NCBI GenBank assembly: GCA_024653875.1
Contig: JANLHE010000291.1
Span: 1 to 7,066 of the forward strand
Direction: 5' to 3'
Source of the DNA: Acidobacteriota bacterium
GTDB taxonomy: Bacteria > Acidobacteriota > Vicinamibacteria > Vicinamibacterales > SCN-69-37
Length of the DNA: 7,066 bases
Shown here: in pieces, positions 1-7,019 of the stretch
Layout: the number at the start of each line of letters is the position of its first letter
How positions within the stretch are numbered: the stretch's first letter is position 1
Program-made: the position numbers and the translations under genes
The notes under the pieces: generated by a model
What the model saw: the letters and a program-made list of their open reading frames with translations, nothing else
What the model was told of the DNA's origin: nothing
Database searches by the model: none

Positions 1-1290
1 CTCGATGTACATGCGGCGCGCGACCACCAGGTAGTAATACAACGCGACCACGGTCAGGACGGCGCCCAGGAACGCCAGGAAGTACATCCCCTGCTCGACG
101 ACGGCCCAGAAGACAAACAACTTCGCCCAGAAGCCGGCCACGAACGGAATGCCGCCCAGCGAGAGCAGGAAGAGCAACAGGCTCAGCGCCAACGCCGGTG
201 ACCGGCGCGCCAGACCGCGATACACGTCAAGGTTGTCGCTGCGTTCGGCGCCCGCCACCGCCTGCACCACGAAGAACGCGCCCATGTTGCCGAACATGTA
301 CGCCACCAGGTAGAACAACACCATGGTGACGCCCGAGACGGACATGGCGGCCAGCCCCAGCAGCAGATAGCCGATGTGCGCCACGCCGGAATACGCCAGC
401 AGCCGCTTGATGTTCTTCTGCGGGATGGCCATCAGGTTGCCGGCCACAATCGTGACGCCGGCCAGCGTGGAGATGAGCGGCACCCAGAGCAGCGCGCCCG
501 GGCCCACGCCCTCCACGTAGAGCCGGAGGATCGCCATGAACCCCGCCGTCTTAGGCGCGATCGATAACCACGCCACGAACGGCGTGCTGGCGGCTTCGTA
601 GGTGTCGGGCACCCACATGTGGAACGGCACGGCCGCGATCTTGAACCCGAGGCCCGCAAGGACGAGGGCCAGGCCCAGGAGCATCAGCGGATGCCCGCTG
701 TTGGTCAGCGCGGGAATGGCCGACATGGCCGTGGTGCCCGCGGCGCCGTACACGAACGAAATGCCGTACAGGATGACCGCGGACGAGATGCTGCCCACCA
801 GGAAGAACTTCATCGCGCCTTCGGGCGCGGCCTCGTCGCCCTTCAGGAACCCGGTCAGGAAGTAGAGCGGAATCGACATCAACTCGAACGCCACGAACAG
901 GACGACGAGGTCGCGCGCCGACGCGAGCACCAGCATCCCCAGCAGCGACGCCAGGAACGCGACGTAATACTCGGTTCCCCGCGTGCGGAAGGAGGCGTGC
1001 GTCATGCCGAGCGAGGCCAGCACACTGAGAGACGCCGAGATCAAGAACAGCCGCTTGCCGAAGATCGCCAGCTCGTCAAGCGCGAAGCTGCCCTCGAACG
1101 CCACGCGGCCCGGCTCGGCGTTCCAGGCGGCCAGTGACAGTCCGGCGAGGCCGGCCAGCGTCAACCATCCCGCCAGGTGATCGTTCGCGCGCCGGCGCAC
1201 GAGGCCGATGACCAGGACGGCCACCAGCAGCGCGAAGACGCCTCCCTCGATCACCATCGGGTACGAGGGATGCAGCGTCACGCCGCCCAT
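1..1290 (-). CDS. nuoN: NADH-quinone oxidoreductase subunit N, 3' end cut by window edge
   Basis: Antiporter-like, proton-pumping membrane subunit of respiratory complex I, located in the cytoplasmic membrane next to NuoK. The frame is open for 430 codons from an ATG at 1290-1288 to the window edge without a stop. Family members are usually about 480-500 residues, so roughly the last 50-70 residues lie outside. Visible family marks are a conserved membrane glutamate E136 (LFVAFELMSIPLYF), K217 in GFKIAAVPFHMWVPD, K247 in SIAPKTAGF, the QKNIKRLLAYSGVAHIGY segment at 291-308, and K390 in GGIPFVAGFWAKLFVF. These match the proton-path lysines known from E. coli NuoN. The start overlaps the nuoM stop by one base (TGATG), which suggests translational coupling. 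A G-rich stretch at 1302-1298 may serve as a weak ribosome site. Last gene of the run seen here. The many long hydrophobic stretches agree with a polytopic membrane protein. Confidence 0.96.
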   Translation of the reverse strand, partial: MGGVTLHPSYPMVIEGGVFALLVAVLVIGLVRRRANDHLAGWLTLAGLAGLSLAAWNAEPGRVAFEGSFALDELAIFGKRLFLISASLSVLASLGMTHASFRTRGTEYYVAFLASLLGMLVLASARDLVVLFVAFELMSIPLYFLTGFLKGDEAAPEGAMKFFLVGSISSAVILYGISFVYGAAGTTAMSAIPALTNSGHPLMLLGLALVLAGLGFKIAAVPFHMWVPDTYEAASTPFVAWLSIAPKTAGFMAILRLYVEGVGPGALLWVPLISTLAGVTIVAGNLMAIPQKNIKRLLAYSGVAHIGYLLLGLAAMSVSGVTMVLFYLVAYMFGNMGAFFVVQAVAGAERSDNLDVYRGLARRSPALALSLLLFLLSLGGIPFVAGFWAKLFVFWAVVEQGMYFLAFLGAVLTVVALYYYLVVARRMYIE

Positions 1291-2825
1291 CAGAGCACCC
1301 CCAGCCGCATCAGCAGCGGCACGGTGCTGGAATCAATCGGCTCAATCGCCAGGCCCGGCAGGACACCAAAGAGTACCAGGACGCCCACCAGCAGAATCAT
1401 CGCCACCCACTCGGTGCCCTGCGCATCGGGCAGGTTCTGGAAGTGCGGGTCCGTGCTCTTGGGCCCCCAGAAAATTGCCCGCACGACGCGCAGCACGTAC
1501 AGCGACGTCAGGAACGCGCCAATCACGCCCGGGAACAGCCACCAGGAATGCGCCGAGGTCCACGCGCCGAGGAAGGTCAGGAACTCCGCCACGAACCCGG
1601 CCGTGGCCGGCAGCCCGAGCGAGGACAGGCCGCCGATGGTGAAGGCCACCGCGATGCCGGGCATCATCTGCGCGAAGCCGCCCATCCTGAAGATGTCGCG
1701 GGAGTGCGCCTTTTCGTACACCAAGCCGACCAGCGCGAAGAAGAGGCCGGTCATGATGCCGTGCGCGAACATCTGGAAGACGGCCCCATTGAGCCCGCTC
1801 TCGGTCAGCGTCGCCGCGCCCAGCATGACGATGCCCATGTGGGAGACCGAGGAATACGCGACGACATACTTCAGGTCCTTCTGCGACATCGCGCTGAGGG
1901 CGCCGTACACGATGTTGATGCAGGCAATGCCGCCCACCAGCCAGGCCCACTCGTGCGTGGCCTCCGGCAGCAGGCCAAAACCCAGGCGAATCACGCCGTA
2001 GGCGCCCAGCTTCATCAGCACGCCGGCGTGGAGCATCGAGACCGCGGTCGGCGCCGAGGCGTGGCCGTCCGGCGACCACGTGTGCAACGGGAAGATGCCC
2101 GCCAGGATGCCGAAGCCGATGTAGAACGCTATGAAGACCCACGACTGCAACGCGGGATCGAACTGGACGGCTTCAAGCGCGAGCAACGAGAAGGACGTGG
2201 AGCCCGCCGCCACGTACAACGCCAGCATGCCGACCAGGATGAAGGCCGACCCGAAGAGCAGGTACAGCGTCAGCTTCATCGCCGCGTATTCCTTGGTGCC
2301 CACCCCGGTGCGGCCAAACGCCCAGCCGAACAACCCCTGGGGACGCACTTCCCCGCTCGAGCCCCAGATCCCGATGAGCAGATACATCGGCAGGACGGCG
2401 ATCTCGTAGAAGAGGAAGAACACGAACAGGTCCAGCGAAACAAACACGCCGAACACGCCGGTCACCAGAATCAGCAGGAGCGCGTAGAATTCCTGGTCGC
2501 GCGTCTTGACCGTCCATGACGCAAACACGCCGGCCAGAATAATGATGGCCGTCAGCAGCACCATCATCAGGCTCATGCCGTCAATGGCAAGCTGGTAACT
2601 GATGCCCAGCGACGGTACCAGGGAAATCTGCTCGAAGAACTGGAAGCCGGCGGCGGCCGTGTCGTAGTTGACGAACACCCACAGCGCGCCCGCCATCGAC
2701 ACCGCCGCGCCAGCCAGCGCCGTCCATCGCACCAGCAGCGGACGCGACCGGCCGAACGCCATGATGATGAGCGCGCTCACAAACGGCGCCCACGTCAGAA
2801 TCGACAACACGGGAAGTCCCGTCAC
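1290..2825 (-). CDS. nuoM: NADH-quinone oxidoreductase subunit M
   Basis: Antiporter-like, proton-pumping subunit in the middle of the complex I membrane arm, between NuoN and NuoL. 511 residues from the chosen start, close to the usual family length of about 500. Family marks: E141 in FFLFYEIAVLPMYLL, the FPLHTWSPDGH and APTAVSMLHAGVLMKLGAYG segments with K272, QKDLKYVVAYSSVSHMG, and E414 in GFVAEFLTFLG. Odd point: aligned on PLH, the helix-7 lysine (E. coli K234) is replaced by L241, within FGILAGIFPLH. The loop after helix 5 (about residues 155-179, GSSGEVRPQGLFGWAFGRTG onward) is also longer than usual. Start choice: GTG at 2825-2823 overlaps the nuoL stop as GTGA, the same arrangement as nuoI/nuoJ. 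A GTG at 2843 is also in frame and would add six residues. The G-run at 2835-2830 is only a modest ribosome site for 2825. No ATG precedes the conserved N-terminus in this frame. Identity is certain; the start is likely but not proven. Confidence 0.96.
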   Translation of the reverse strand: MTGLPVLSILTWAPFVSALIIMAFGRSRPLLVRWTALAGAAVSMAGALWVFVNYDTAAAGFQFFEQISLVPSLGISYQLAIDGMSLMMVLLTAIIILAGVFASWTVKTRDQEFYALLLILVTGVFGVFVSLDLFVFFLFYEIAVLPMYLLIGIWGSSGEVRPQGLFGWAFGRTGVGTKEYAAMKLTLYLLFGSAFILVGMLALYVAAGSTSFSLLALEAVQFDPALQSWVFIAFYIGFGILAGIFPLHTWSPDGHASAPTAVSMLHAGVLMKLGAYGVIRLGFGLLPEATHEWAWLVGGIACINIVYGALSAMSQKDLKYVVAYSSVSHMGIVMLGAATLTESGLNGAVFQMFAHGIMTGLFFALVGLVYEKAHSRDIFRMGGFAQMMPGIAVAFTIGGLSSLGLPATAGFVAEFLTFLGAWTSAHSWWLFPGVIGAFLTSLYVLRVVRAIFWGPKSTDPHFQNLPDAQGTEWVAMILLVGVLVLFGVLPGLAIEPIDSSTVPLLMRLGVL

Positions 2826-4690
2826 ATTGCCCCCCGCAGCCACAACACCACCGCGATGACGCCGACGGCCACCGCCACTACGTAGTCCTGCACTTTTCCG
2901 GTCTGCACCCGTCGCAGGCCGTCACCCGCGGACACCGTCCAGGCGCTGACCACGTTCAACACACCGTCCACGATGTAACGGTCAACCCAGCCCACCACCC
3001 GCGCCAGCACCATCAGCACGCCGCGATACACCGCGATGAACCCCTCATCCACCCAGAATCCGTGGGCGGCGGCCATCCGCAGGGGACCTGTGGCGCGCGC
3101 CAGGCTCTCGGCATTGATGGCCCTGCGCTGGAACGTCAGCCAGGCAAGCAGCACGCCGCCGAGGGCCACGCCGGTGGCGACCAGGGCCAGCCAGCCCGGC
3201 GCATGAAACGGCGTCTCGCGATGGTTCAGGGTGAAGTAGATCCCGATCGCCATCGCCGCCCCAGCCAGCACCCACAACGGCACGGACATCAGCGCGGGCG
3301 CGTCATGCGGCGCGTGTCCGCCATGGCCGGCGCCGTGACCGCCGGCATGCGCCGTCTCCTGGCTGAAGAACGTCAGGAACACCACGCGGAACATGTAGAA
3401 CGCGGTGAGGAACGTGCCCGTCAGGAGGAAGACAAATGGTCCGGTCAATCCGCCCGCCCACACCGCCGCCAGCACTTCTTCCTTCGAGAGGAAGCCGCCA
3501 AAGAGCGGCAGGCCGGCCAGCGACAGCGTCCCGACGAGGAACACGATCATCGTCTGCGGCATCCGCTTCGCCAGGCCGCCCATCTGGGTGATGTCGTTGG
3601 TGCCGACGGCGTGAATCACCGCGCCGGCCCCGAGGAACAGCAGCGCCTTGAAGATGCCGTGCGTCAGCAGGTGGAAGAAGCCGGCGGAGGCAAAGCCCGC
3701 GCCGATCGCCGTCATCATGTAGCCCAGCTGGGACACGGTGGAATACGCCAGCACGCGCTTGATGTCGTTCTGGGCGCAGGCGAGGATCGCGGCCATCAGG
3801 GCCGTGCCCGCACCGACCCACGCCACCAGGTGCAACACGTCCGGCGTGAGCGCGAACAGGAACGCCATTCGCGTCAGGAGGTACACGCCCGCCGTCACCA
3901 TCGTCGCCGCGTGGATCAGCGCCGAGACCGGCGTGGGACCTTCCATCGCGTCAGGCAGCCAGACGTGCAGGGGGAACTGCGCGGACTTGCCCGCCGCGCC
4001 CAGGTACAGGCAGAACGTGATGACGCTCAGGCCCTGCAGGCCGACGAGGCCGCCCTCCACCAGCAGGCGCATCTCGTCGAAGTCAAACGTCCCGGTGTGG
4101 CGCCACAGCAGCACGATGCCGATCAGCAGTCCGACGTCGCCGGCCTTGGTGGTCCAGAACGCCTTGACCGCCGCGCGCGCGGCCGACGGCTTCTTGTACC
4201 AGAACCCAATCAGCAGGTACGAACACAAGCCGACCAGTTCCCAGCAAATGAACAACTGCACCAGGTTCGGCGCCAGCACCAGGCCGAGCATCGAGAACGC
4301 GAACAGCGACTGATAGACGTAATACCGGCCCAGCGCCGGGTCCGGCTCATCGCTCAGGTACCCGAGCGAATAGACCTGCACCAGCAGCGACACCAGCGCC
4401 ACCAGGAGCACCATGACGGTGGACTGCTCGTCGGCGAGGAACCCCACCGTGGCCAGCGCCCCTTGGGCCTCGGGCAGCCAGGTCCAGACCCGCCGCACCG
4501 GGGCGCCCAGCTGCGCCACGCCACGCCAGACCATCACGGCGGCGCCAAACGTCGTCAGCGCGCCCGCGATGGACACCCACGCGGCCAGGCGTCCCGACCG
4601 CCGCAGCGGCGCGACCAGGCCCAGCAGCAGGAAGATTGTGATCGGTGTCAACAACACCGTGAGCACGAAGGGATCGAGCGGGCTGCCCAT
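2822..4690 (-). CDS. nuoL: NADH-quinone oxidoreductase subunit L
   Basis: Largest antiporter-like, proton-pumping subunit, at the distal tip of the complex I membrane arm. 622 residues from the chosen ATG, typical for the family. Proton-path residues known from E. coli are all present: E151 in FICWELVGLCSYLLIGFWY, K235 in GAAGKSAQFPLHVWLPDAM, H260 in PVSALIHAATMVTAGVYL, and K403 in LFGGFLSKEEVL. The C-terminal region (LRRVQTGKVQDYV near residue 593) is the NuoL hallmark that follows the long lateral helix, so the gene is full length. A short His/Gly-rich loop lies at about 448-462. Start choice: ATG at 4690 has GAAGGG (4702-4697) six bases upstream. ATG at 4696, two codons earlier, overlaps the nuoK stop as ATGA but has that motif directly against it. 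A TTG at 4708 is less likely. It follows nuoK by 2 bases and overlaps nuoM by 4. Confidence 0.97.
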   Translation of the reverse strand: MGSPLDPFVLTVLLTPITIFLLLGLVAPLRRSGRLAAWVSIAGALTTFGAAVMVWRGVAQLGAPVRRVWTWLPEAQGALATVGFLADEQSTVMVLLVALVSLLVQVYSLGYLSDEPDPALGRYYVYQSLFAFSMLGLVLAPNLVQLFICWELVGLCSYLLIGFWYKKPSAARAAVKAFWTTKAGDVGLLIGIVLLWRHTGTFDFDEMRLLVEGGLVGLQGLSVITFCLYLGAAGKSAQFPLHVWLPDAMEGPTPVSALIHAATMVTAGVYLLTRMAFLFALTPDVLHLVAWVGAGTALMAAILACAQNDIKRVLAYSTVSQLGYMMTAIGAGFASAGFFHLLTHGIFKALLFLGAGAVIHAVGTNDITQMGGLAKRMPQTMIVFLVGTLSLAGLPLFGGFLSKEEVLAAVWAGGLTGPFVFLLTGTFLTAFYMFRVVFLTFFSQETAHAGGHGAGHGGHAPHDAPALMSVPLWVLAGAAMAIGIYFTLNHRETPFHAPGWLALVATGVALGGVLLAWLTFQRRAINAESLARATGPLRMAAAHGFWVDEGFIAVYRGVLMVLARVVGWVDRYIVDGVLNVVSAWTVSAGDGLRRVQTGKVQDYVVAVAVGVIAVVLWLRGAM

Positions 4691-4692
4691 GG

Positions 4693-4992
4693 TCATCCCT
4701 TCAGCCAATCGACGTGGTCCGCCATCGCGGTCTTCCGTGTGCGGAACAGCAGAATCACGATCGCCAGGCCCAGGGCCACTTCGGCGACGGTGATCGAGAT
4801 GGCAAACACCGTCAGTACCATGCCGGCCACTTCACCGTGGAACCGGCTGAACGCCACGAGGTTGATGTTGACCGCGTTGAGCATCAGCTCGATGCCCAGC
4901 AGGATCCCGACCATGTTGCGCCGGGTCATCACGCCGAACAGCCCGATGGAGAAGACCACCGCCGCGAGCGTCAGATAGGCAGACAGTCCCAT
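4693..4992 (-). CDS. nuoK: NADH-quinone oxidoreductase subunit K
   Basis: Small complex I membrane subunit (99 residues, usual length about 100) with three membrane helices, placed between NuoJ and NuoN. It carries the two membrane glutamates that are essential in E. coli (E36 and E72 there): here E35 in GILLGIELMLNAVN and E71 in ITVAEVALGLAIVILLF. The start is well supported: ATG at 4992-4990 with a very good Shine-Dalgarno sequence GGAGGAG at 5004-4998, five bases upstream. It begins two bases after the nuoJ stop (TAA). Its stop TGA at 4695-4693 lies beside the nuoL starts. Confidence 0.98.
   Translation of the reverse strand: MGLSAYLTLAAVVFSIGLFGVMTRRNMVGILLGIELMLNAVNINLVAFSRFHGEVAGMVLTVFAISITVAEVALGLAIVILLFRTRKTAMADHVDWLKG
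4697..4702 (-). promoter_or_regulatory. probable ribosome binding site of nuoL
   Basis: GAAGGG lies six bases before ATG 4690 and immediately against ATG 4696. Its spacing favours 4690 as the nuoL start, although the ATGA overlap of 4696 with the nuoK stop is also a common arrangement. Confidence 0.55.
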
Positions 4993-4994
4993 CG

Positions 4995-5489
4995 TTACTC
5001 CTCCGGCCTCGCGAGATAGCTGGCCGCCAGCAGCGAGACCAGCAGCAACACCGCGAGCAGTTCAAACGGCAGCAGGAACCGGGTCAGAAACGCCGTCCCT
5101 ATCAGGCGCGTCGGATCCTCGGTCATCGGAATCGGCGCCATCGGCAACGGCACGCCCGCCAGTATGCTCATCAGCAGCCCGAGGAACCCCGCCGCCACCG
5201 CCCCCCCCAGCCAGACGCGCCGGCTGGTGTGCGCGAGACGGGTGCCCACCAGCTTCTCCGTCACCACGATGGCAAACACCACCACCGTCACCACGCCGCC
5301 GGCGTAGAGCAGGATCTGGACGCCGGCCAGGAACTCGGCGTTGAGCATCAGGAAGATGCCGGCCGTGCCCGTCAGCGCCAGGGCCAGCCACAGCACCGAG
5401 TGGAACAGGTTCTTGGTCGTCACGACGGCCAGCGCCGAGCCGACCAGCACGATCGCCAGCACCCAGAAGCCCAGCACCTCCAGGGTCAC
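4995..5489 (-). CDS. nuoJ: NADH-quinone oxidoreductase subunit J
   Basis: Complex I membrane subunit (164 residues from this start) with about five membrane helices. It links the quinone-site region (NuoH) to the antiporter-like subunits. The characteristic third-helix segment is present: AEFLAGVQILLYAGGVVTVV at residues 51-70, with Y62 and the GG pair where the family has its mobile pi-bulge. The C-terminal helix contains TRFLLPFELLAVLLLVSLLAA with E143, also typical. Start choice: GTG at 5489-5487 overlaps the nuoI stop as GTGA and has GGAGG at 5500-5496, six bases upstream. The open frame extends back to a GTG at 5573, but that stretch is charged, lies inside nuoI, and does not resemble a NuoJ N-terminus, so it is rejected. 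Confidence 0.96.
   Translation of the reverse strand: MTLEVLGFWVLAIVLVGSALAVVTTKNLFHSVLWLALALTGTAGIFLMLNAEFLAGVQILLYAGGVVTVVVFAIVVTEKLVGTRLAHTSRRVWLGGAVAAGFLGLLMSILAGVPLPMAPIPMTEDPTRLIGTAFLTRFLLPFELLAVLLLVSLLAASYLARPEE
4998..5004 (-). promoter_or_regulatory. ribosome binding site of nuoK
   Basis: GGAGGAG lies five bases before the nuoK ATG, inside the last codons of nuoJ. It is one of the two strongest Shine-Dalgarno matches in the window and fixes the nuoK start. Confidence 0.85.
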
Positions 5490-6034
5490 GGCTCGCCTCC
5501 GGCTTTCTCCGCCACGGGCTTTTCCTTCCTTGGCGGCGCCTGCATATCGCGCAACCGGTTCCCTGTCGCCCACGACGCGTCGTACTTTTCGCCGATGGCG
5601 TGCAGCCGATCCTTGTCGAGCAGCAACTCCCGCCGATCGGCCGTCGCCATGTCAAAGGACTTCATCATGACGATCGCGTCCGTCGGACACACCTGGACGC
5701 ACAATTCGCAGAACTCGCAGGCATACAACTCGAGGGTGAAGGTCTTGGCGTAGTTGCGCCCCTCGCTCTTGAGCATCTCCACCTTGATCACCGCCGGCGG
5801 ACAGACAAATTCGCAGAGGCGGCATCCAATGCAGTTTTCTTCGCCGGTCTCCGGGTGATAGGTCAGCGCCAGCAACCCGCGATACCGGTCCGGATAGACG
5901 CGAGGTTTGTTCGGGTAATGCACCGTCACCGGCTTGCGCAGGAAATTGATGAAGGTGATCCGCATCGCGCGGTACACCGCCGCCGCCAGCTGGCCTGTTT
6001 CGCGGAGGAAGCCGCGTGACTGCATCTCAGACAC
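5486..6034 (-). CDS. nuoI: NADH-quinone oxidoreductase subunit I (two [4Fe-4S] clusters)
   Basis: Ferredoxin-like subunit on the cytoplasmic side of complex I. It carries clusters N6a and N6b, which pass electrons toward NuoB and the quinone. 182 residues from the chosen start. Two complete C-x2-C-x2-C-x3-CP motifs are visible: C68, C71, C74, C78 (CIGCRLCEFVCPP) and C106, C109, C112, C116 (CEFCELCVQVCPTDA). All eight ligands are present. The downstream FDMATADRRELLLDKDRL segment also fits NuoI. The tail after about residue 165 is charged and Pro/Lys/Glu-rich and probably variable. Start choice: GTG at 6034-6032 has GGAGGAG at 6049-6043 with eight-base spacing and overlaps the end of nuoH by 8 bases. 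ATG at 6025, three codons later and one base after the nuoH stop, is a real alternative but lies 17 bases from that ribosome site. Identity is secure; the start is moderately so. Confidence 0.96.
   Translation of the reverse strand: MSEMQSRGFLRETGQLAAAVYRAMRITFINFLRKPVTVHYPNKPRVYPDRYRGLLALTYHPETGEENCIGCRLCEFVCPPAVIKVEMLKSEGRNYAKTFTLELYACEFCELCVQVCPTDAIVMMKSFDMATADRRELLLDKDRLHAIGEKYDASWATGNRLRDMQAPPRKEKPVAEKAGGEP
5496..5500 (-). promoter_or_regulatory. ribosome binding site of nuoJ
   Basis: GGAGG lies six bases before GTG 5489. It decides between this start and the in-frame upstream GTG at 5573. Confidence 0.8.
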
Positions 6035-7019
6035 CGGGGGCACTCCTCCAGACGACGGTGATCGCCGTGGCAATCACCAGCAGCATCGTCAGCGGCAGCA
6101 GCAGCTTCCACGAAATCTGCAGGATTTGATCGACGCGGATCCGGATGAAGCTCCACCGGACCCAGGTGATGATCAGGAATACGCCGAGCGCCTTGAGCAC
6201 GAACCACACCGGTCCGAGCCATTCCGGTCCGGGGCCCGCCCAGGCGCCGAGGAACAGCAGCGCGCCCAGGAACGACGTGCCCAGCACGTGCGCGTACTCA
6301 CCCATCTGGATCAACGCGAACTTCATCCCCGAATACTCCACGCGGAAGCCGGCCACCAGCTCCGACTCGGCCTCGAGAATGTCGAAGGGCGTGCGATTCT
6401 CGGCCGCCACGCTGGCGATGATGAACGCGAGGAACCCCAACTGGCCCAGCACGGGATACGCGATGAACCACAGGCCTGACTGCGCCGCCGCGATGTCGGA
6501 CAACTGCATCGAGCCGGCCAGCAGCACCGGCACGAGGGCGGCAAACAGGAACGGCAGGTCGTAGGAAATGATCTGGTTCACCGCGCGCATGACCGAGATG
6601 AGCGCGTACTTGTTGTTGGAGCTCCAGCCGGCCATGAAGAGGCCGACGATTTCCATCGACGACACCGCCAGGAAGAACAGGATGCCGATGTTCAGGTCCG
6701 CCACCCCGAGGCCGGGCGCGAACGGGATCGTGGCGAAGATCAGGAGACACGGGATCAGGAAGACCACCGGCGCCAGGTTGAAGATGCGCCGGTCCGCGTC
6801 GGCCGGCACGATGTCTTCCTTGATCATCAGTTTCACCGCGTCGGCAATCGGCTGCAGGATGCCGTGCCAGCCCACGCGGTACGGGCCAATCCGCGACTGC
6901 ATCCGCGCCGCGAACTTGCGCTCGAGCAGCGTCACGTAGGTGACCAGGCCGATGAGAAACAGCAGGAGCCCCACGCCGGCCATCGTGCCGGCCGCGGCGG
7001 GCGACAGTCCCGTGATCAT
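6027..7019 (-). CDS. nuoH: NADH-quinone oxidoreductase subunit H
   Basis: Membrane subunit (330 residues, usual length about 320-345) that forms the quinone-binding chamber together with NuoD and NuoB and starts the proton-coupling path. Conserved family segments are seen in order: ERKFAARMQSRIGPYRVG (33-50) with GILQPIADAVKLMIKED (53-69), MRAVNQIISYDLP (144-156), and the long acidic loop AENRTPFDILEAESELVAGF (206-225) followed by RVEYSGMKFALIQMGEYAH (226-244). The ATG start at 7019-7017 overlaps the nuoD stop as ATGA. GAGG at 7030-7027 sits seven bases upstream. The stop is TGA at 6029-6027, just inside the nuoI start region. Confidence 0.98.
   Translation of the reverse strand: MITGLSPAAAGTMAGVGLLLFLIGLVTYVTLLERKFAARMQSRIGPYRVGWHGILQPIADAVKLMIKEDIVPADADRRIFNLAPVVFLIPCLLIFATIPFAPGLGVADLNIGILFFLAVSSMEIVGLFMAGWSSNNKYALISVMRAVNQIISYDLPFLFAALVPVLLAGSMQLSDIAAAQSGLWFIAYPVLGQLGFLAFIIASVAAENRTPFDILEAESELVAGFRVEYSGMKFALIQMGEYAHVLGTSFLGALLFLGAWAGPGPEWLGPVWFVLKALGVFLIITWVRWSFIRIRVDQILQISWKLLLPLTMLLVIATAITVVWRSAPGV
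6043..6049 (-). promoter_or_regulatory. ribosome binding site of nuoI
   Basis: GGAGGAG lies within the final codons of nuoH. It is eight bases before GTG 6034 and 17 bases before ATG 6025, and so favours the GTG start. Confidence 0.7.

Noticed and set aside
1177..2001. A 274-codon plus-strand frame opposite nuoM and the start of nuoN
   Set aside because: It overlaps the other antisense frame and two conserved genes. Its product looks like a random Ser/Thr/Pro-rich translation with no family resemblance.
1443..2519. A 358-codon open frame on the plus strand, opposite nuoM
   Set aside because: It has the same Arg/Gln/His/Glu-rich low-information composition and lies fully inside the conserved nuoM gene. 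No recognisable motif.
2826..2843. Longer nuoM start at GTG 2843
   Set aside because: It would add six residues inside nuoL and make a 22-base overlap. GTG 2825 gives the compact GTGA overlap also seen at nuoI/nuoJ. Not excluded outright.
3062..4978. A 638-codon open frame on the plus strand, opposite nuoL and nuoK
   Set aside because: Its product is rich in Arg, Gln, His and Glu without any domain or hydrophobic core, as expected for the antisense of a GC-rich membrane protein gene. It lies opposite well-conserved nuoL and nuoK, so it is a codon-bias shadow.
5490..5573. N-terminal extension of nuoJ starting at GTG 5573
   Set aside because: The 28 added residues are charged, lie inside nuoI, and precede a perfectly placed ribosome site and GTG at 5489. 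They do not resemble any NuoJ N-terminus.
5229..5753. Plus-strand open frame opposite nuoJ and nuoI
   Set aside because: It lies across two conserved genes with clear cysteine motifs and membrane helices on the other strand, and its own product has no coherent composition.
6035..6073. N-terminal extension of nuoI starting at TTG 6073
   Set aside because: It lies inside the 3' end of nuoH, uses a rare start codon, and lies upstream of the strong ribosome site that serves GTG 6034.
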